Positions 60,830 to 64,000 of a stretch of 64,000 bases of DNA are shown here, in pieces; positions within the stretch are counted from its first letter, which is position 1; each line of letters opens with the position of its first letter. A program made the translations under genes and the position numbers. The stretch is from Streptomyces uncialis. Its GTDB lineage: Bacteria; Actinomycetota; Actinomycetes; Streptomycetales; Streptomycetaceae. The notes beneath the pieces are model-generated. The model ran no database searches and was not told where the DNA came from. It saw only the letters and a program-made list of their open reading frames with translations. The stretch is taken from positions 434,001 through 498,000 of the forward strand of contig NZ_LFBV01000004.1 of the NCBI RefSeq assembly GCF_001905345.1, read 5' to 3'.

Positions 60830-61965
60830 CCACAGGCACACCACCCCCCACCGACGCCCCCGCCCTCCCCACGAACGCCCCCGCAGCGTCCGTCCCGGCC
60901 GCCACCGGACCACCGCCCGCCCCAGGAGTCCCCGGCACACCGCCCCCCGGCGCACCCCTACCGCCCGCCGCAGGCCCCCTGCCGCCCGCTGAGGGCCCCG
61001 TACCGCCCGCCGAGGGCATCGGGGCACGCGGGGCACGGCGATGGTCCGTACGGCCGTGGAGGGGCGCCTGGCTCGCCGTCGCGGGTGCCCTCTGCGCGGC
61101 GCTGCCGTTCGCCCACCCCCTCCTCCCCAACAGCCTCGGGAACCTCGGCAGCCTGGTCGAGACCTTCCTGCCCTGGACGGTGGCCTTGCTTCTCCCGCTG
61201 ACGCTGTTCGGGCTGTACCGTCGCGCCCCGCTCGTCCTGTTCGGGGTCGTGCTCGTCGCGGTGGCCTGGCCGGTCCGGTTCGGGGGCACGCTCGTCGACA
61301 AACGCGAATCGGGTGGCGAGCTGATCGTGGTCAGCCACAACGTCGGTGAGGACAACCCGGACCCCGCGGGCACCGCCCGCAGGCTCGCGGACACCGGCGC
61401 CCAGGTCATCGCCGTCCAGGAACTGGCCGCAGAGGCACGGGAGACGTTCCACCGCGCACTGCCCGCCCGCTACGCCCACCACACCGTCCACGGCGGGGTC
61501 GGCCTCTGGAGCACGTACGCGATGACCGGCGCCGAACCGGTGGAGATCATGCCGTGGCCCCGCGCACTGCGCGCCACGCTCGCCACCCCGAAGGGCCCGC
61601 TCACCGTCTTCGTGGCCCATCTGGCGTCGGTGCGGGTGTCCCCGGTCCACGGCTTCACCACGGGCCGCCGGGACGACGCGGCACGCCTGCTCGCCCGGGC
61701 CGTCACCGCCGAACGCCCGGGGCGGGTCCTGGTCGTCGGGGACCTCAACGGCACGACGGACGACCGTGCGCTGGCCCCCCTGCTGCGCGGGCTCACCTCC
61801 GCGCAGGACGTGGCGGGGGACGGGTTCGGCTTCAGCTGGCCCGCCGGATTCCCGCTGGCCCGTATCGATCACGTCCTGGCGCGGGGAATCCGGCCGCTCT
61901 CCGCGGGGACCCTGCCCGGCACCGGCAGCGACCACCTGCCCGTGACCGCCTCCTTCACGCTCTGA
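60826..61965 (+). CDS. VanJ-like membrane endonuclease/exonuclease/phosphatase-fold protein
   Basis: A 379-residue protein. A long Pro/Ala-rich N-terminus (about 65 residues) is followed by three membrane helices (AWLAVAGALCAALPFAHPLL, FLPWTVALLLPLTLFGLY, APLVLFGVVLVAVAWPV). The C-terminal EEP hydrolase domain lies outside the cell, with VVSHNVG, VIAVQELA, VFVAHLASVR, VVGDLNGTTDD and GSDHLPVTA. VanJ of Streptomyces has this layout and gives teicoplanin resistance. Here the neighbours are a D,D-carboxypeptidase and a two-component system, so an envelope-precursor role is plausible (inference). Confidence 0.82.
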   Translation: MTTGTPPPTDAPALPTNAPAASVPAATGPPPAPGVPGTPPPGAPLPPAAGPLPPAEGPVPPAEGIGARGARRWSVRPWRGAWLAVAGALCAALPFAHPLLPNSLGNLGSLVETFLPWTVALLLPLTLFGLYRRAPLVLFGVVLVAVAWPVRFGGTLVDKRESGGELIVVSHNVGEDNPDPAGTARRLADTGAQVIAVQELAAEARETFHRALPARYAHHTVHGGVGLWSTYAMTGAEPVEIMPWPRALRATLATPKGPLTVFVAHLASVRVSPVHGFTTGRRDDAARLLARAVTAERPGRVLVVGDLNGTTDDRALAPLLRGLTSAQDVAGDGFGFSWPAGFPLARIDHVLARGIRPLSAGTLPGTGSDHLPVTASFTL

Positions 61966-62050
61966 CCCCGCTCCGTCCCGTGCGTGACGGCTGCCGCCGG
62001 GCACGAAGCCGTCCAGGAACGTCAGGCCCACCGCGAGCACGACGACGGGT

Positions 62051-62592
62051 CACGCAGTCCCCCGCGCCCTTGAGGTCTCCTGTGCTGGGCGAACTTGTTC
62101 CTGTGCCGTCGCTCGTGGGTTGCGCAGTTCCCCGCGCCCCTTTGGGGGCGCCCCTTCAGGCTGTCGGTCGGGTGCGGGGTCGTCGCTTGCGGAACCCCCT
62201 CCTCGCGCAGTCGCAGGACTCAGCGAAGGGGGTGGGCGGGAATCTCTGCCCGCAGACTCCGACGCCACCAGTACATCCGCTGGACGTCCGTACCGAGCGC
62301 GTTGGAGCGAGGACGGAGAATCCCGACCGGCACCGACCCGAAGAACCCACCGGGAGCGCCCCAAAGGGGCGCGGGGAACTGCGCAAAAGACGAGGGCAGA
62401 CCCGCACCCGACGAACAAACCCGAAGGGGCAGCATCCAGGGGCGCGAGGAACTGCGCAAAACCACCGAACGACGGCACAGGAACGAAGTGCGCCCCGCCG
62501 GACAGACCTGGGAAGCGCAAGCGAAGGCGACCCGCAGGGAACTGCGCAAAACGACGAGCAACGGCCCAGGAACAAGTGCGCCCAGCACAGGG
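62051..62592. repeat. Cluster of dispersed intergenic repeats (GGGGCGCGGGGAACTGCGC family)
   Basis: The 660-bp gene-free stretch holds four or more imperfect copies of a 60-75 bp unit, GGGGCGCGGGGAACTGCGC followed by AAAACGACGA and CGGCACAGGAACAAGTGCGC. Copies: about 62079-62154 (reverse), 62357-62394, 62439-62497 and 62531-62591 (forward), with a fragment at 62051-62069. Some begin with a CCCCAAAGGGG hairpin. No protein-coding gene is seen. Confidence 0.75.
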
Positions 62593-62626
62593 AACCCAGG
62601 GCACCCGGGCCAGGAGGAACGGCGGA

Positions 62627-63256
62627 TCAGCCCTCCGCCGTCTCCCGGTCACGCCGCCCCCGGCCCCCGCGCCGGGCGTAGGCGCGTGCGGCACGGGCCC
62701 GATCGCCGCACCGGGTCGAGCACCAGTGGCGGCGCCCGTGCCGCAGCAGATACCGGTCGCACGGGGCGGAGCCACAGGCGGTGAGGCGTTCCGCGTCGGG
62801 ACCGGTCAGCAGATCGGCCGCGTCGGCGGCGAGCACCGCGAGCGCGTGCTCGACGAGCTGGGTGGTGGGGTGGGCGGCGGCGCGGTAGGGGCCGTGGACG
62901 GGGTCCCAGTGCAGCAGGGAGGCCGCCGGAGCCCGGGTGAGGGCCTCGTTGACGGCGGCGAGGGCCCCGGTCGACGCCGGGTGGCCGCCGACCCGCGACG
63001 CGAGCAGTGAGCGGATCTCCGCGCGCAACGCCCGCAGCCGCGCGGCACACGGCTCCCGCAGGTCCGACCCGCCCGGGGCGAGGTCGCGTCCGGTCAGCCA
63101 GCCGGTGGCGTCGGCGGGGGTGGCGAGCAGGTCGAGGGCCCGGCCGCCGGGCAGCGTGACGGCGCTGTTGGCGAGGTCGAGCGCGGGATACCGGTCCGCG
63201 CCGGGCGCGGGCGCGGGTACGGGCTCGCCGGTCAGGGTCTCCTTCATCCGTCTCAT
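62627..63256 (-). CDS. CGNR zinc-finger (ABATE-type) transcriptional regulator
   Basis: A 209-residue protein. The N-terminal stress-response (ABATE) region YPALDLANSAVTLPGG...LDLLATPADATGWL is followed by helices and the C-terminal zinc finger CGSAPCDRYLLRHGRRHWCSTRCGDRARAARAYARR, read in parts. The finger ends CGDR rather than the usual CGNR, a conservative change. GGAGG about ten bases before MRRMKETL sets the start. It is divergent from the metallo-hydrolase gene with an inverted repeat between. Confidence 0.87.
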   Translation of the reverse strand: MRRMKETLTGEPVPAPAPGADRYPALDLANSAVTLPGGRALDLLATPADATGWLTGRDLAPGGSDLREPCAARLRALRAEIRSLLASRVGGHPASTGALAAVNEALTRAPAASLLHWDPVHGPYRAAAHPTTQLVEHALAVLAADAADLLTGPDAERLTACGSAPCDRYLLRHGRRHWCSTRCGDRARAARAYARRGGRGRRDRETAEG

Positions 63257-63272
63257 GTTACGGGTTGCCTCC

Positions 63273-63304
63273 ATCCGTGAGAGACGGCTACGTTCATCAC
63301 GGAT
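63273..63304. promoter_or_regulatory. Inverted repeat between CGNR regulator and metallo-hydrolase
   Basis: ATCCGTGA-N16-TCACGGAT, perfect 8-bp arms. A second smaller one, CCTCA-N4-TGAGG, lies at 63314-63327. They are likely operators for the divergent pair. Confidence 0.5.
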
Positions 63305-63337
63305 AAATCACCCCTCAACCGTGAGGTCGCCTTTCCC

Positions 63338-64000
63338 ATGGTCACATCCCGCCCGCCCGCCGAGCCGATGCCCGTCCGTGTCCTCGGCGGTCCGACCGCC
63401 CTGTTCGACCACGGCGGTCTGCGCTTCCTCACCGACCCCACCTTCGACGCGCCCGGTGAGTACCCCGTGCCGGGCGGTCCGCCCCTGGTCAAGACGGCGC
63501 CTTCGGCGGCCGGTCCGGCCGGGGTCGGCCGTGTCGACGTCGTCCTGCTGTCGCACGACGAGCACCCGGACAACCTCGACCACTCGGGCCGGAAGTTCCT
63601 CGCCGATGTGCCGCTGACCCTCACCACCCCTGGTGGCGCCCGGCGCCTGGGTGGCCGGGCCAGGGGCCTGGCCGACTGGGAACCGGTCCGGCTCGACCGG
63701 CCCGGCGGCGGCACGGTCACGGTGACGGGCGTGCCCGCCGTGCACGGCCCCGGTGAGCGCGCCGATGTCGAGCCGGTGCTCGGTGAGGTCGTCGGCTTCG
63801 TCCTGACCGGTGACGGCCTGCCCACGGTCTATGTGAGCGGCGACAACGCCTCGCTCGACCCGGTCCGGCAGGTCGCCGAACGCTTCGGCCCGGTGGACAC
63901 CGCCGTCCTGTTCGCCGGCGCCCCCCGGGTCCCCGGTCTCTTCGGCGGCGGGCTCCTCGTCCTCGACAGCGTCCGGGCCGCCGAAGCCGCCGGGATACTC
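63338..64000 (+). CDS. Metallo-beta-lactamase-fold hydrolase, 3' end outside window
   Basis: 221 codons are visible, open to the window edge. The N-terminal strand VRVLGGPTALFDHGGLRFLTDPTFD is followed by the metal motif LLSHDEHPDNLDHSGR, a HGPG loop (AVHGPGERAD) and YVSGDNASLDPV with the third metal ligand Asp. This is the UlaG/AHL-lactonase-like subgroup often found beside regulators. The substrate is unknown. Confidence 0.85.
   Translation, partial: MVTSRPPAEPMPVRVLGGPTALFDHGGLRFLTDPTFDAPGEYPVPGGPPLVKTAPSAAGPAGVGRVDVVLLSHDEHPDNLDHSGRKFLADVPLTLTTPGGARRLGGRARGLADWEPVRLDRPGGGTVTVTGVPAVHGPGERADVEPVLGEVVGFVLTGDGLPTVYVSGDNASLDPVRQVAERFGPVDTAVLFAGAPRVPGLFGGGLLVLDSVRAAEAAGIL

Noticed and set aside
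62051..62592. CRISPR array
   Set aside because: The repeat units are few, imperfect, of mixed orientation and not separated by spacers of constant length; no cas genes are nearby.
61966..62626. Overlapping open frames in the repeat cluster
   Set aside because: They run through repeat copies on both strands, show no start signals and no protein-like composition.

Overview
The window is high-GC actinomycete chromosome, almost certainly Streptomyces. It shows dense GTG/ATG starts with GGAGG-type ribosome sites, GTGA/ATGA stop-start overlaps, XRE regulators with helical-repeat C-termini, a Tat-exported PhoX-type phosphatase, an S. cacaoi-type beta-lactamase regulatory locus and a Streptomyces-style intergenic repeat cluster. 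The content is mostly chromosomal housekeeping and adaptive functions. Two related accessory loci lie about 23 kb apart.

Layout. 0-2.9 kb: the end of an O-methyltransferase-like protein, then a secreted tripeptidyl-aminopeptidase-type hydrolase on the opposite strand. 2.9-7.4 kb: accessory locus A, with two XRE regulators, two overlapping small paralogues, a Cys/His-rich small protein, and a divergent SLOG-type nucleotide-binding protein. 7.5-12.3 kb: a methyltransferase, a split transketolase, a divergent 6-oxocamphor-hydrolase-like enzyme and a GntR/FCD regulator. 12.4-19.0 kb: a PhoX-like phosphatase, a GntP permease, a glycerate kinase and a CdaR regulator. 19.1-25.6 kb: a six-gene Mrp cation/proton antiporter operon (A, C, D, E, F, G). 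25.8-29.8 kb: accessory locus B, which mirrors locus A but carries a truncated paralogue fused to a truncated resolvase-like gene. 30.0-30.8 kb: a toxin-antitoxin-like pair whose RelE/ParE-like toxin is interrupted by one in-frame stop. 30.9-33.8 kb: CutA, then cyanase and beta-carbonic anhydrase with a divergent LysR regulator (the cyn layout). 33.8-35.3 kb: an Imm5-like protein and an L,D-transpeptidase. 35.5-46.9 kb: a peptide-scavenging region in which an M20 peptidase and a double-domain Lrp/AsnC regulator diverge from an S9 peptidase and a complete oligopeptide ABC transporter, followed by a membrane-anchored WD40 propeller. 46.9-51.2 kb: cytochrome P450, MarR, SRPBCC, a hypothetical protein and a nucleotidyltransferase-like protein. 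51.4-54.3 kb: a beta-lactamase locus (blaB-like, blaA-like, divergent class A enzyme). 54.5-62.0 kb: a secreted protein, a NarL-type two-component pair, and an OmpR-type two-component pair in a row with a D,D-carboxypeptidase and a VanJ-like membrane hydrolase. 62.0-64 kb: a cluster of dispersed repeats, then a CGNR-type regulator divergent from a truncated metallo-beta-lactamase-fold gene.

How the parts fit. Several units are complete regulator-plus-operon modules with candidate operators visible in the sequence. The GntR site pair TGG[C/T]-N3-GCCA lies between the transketolase and hydrolase genes. Three TGTCTGAWT repeats spaced exactly 31 bp lie at the Lrp/AsnC-peptidase divergence. An 8-bp inverted repeat lies between the CGNR regulator and the metallo-hydrolase. 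The best candidate for something undescribed is the duplicated XRE-XRE/small-paralogue/Cys-rich module, with its SLOG neighbour in locus A and its recombined copy in locus B. The interrupted toxin module sits next to locus B. Functions given for these unknown small proteins are inference only.
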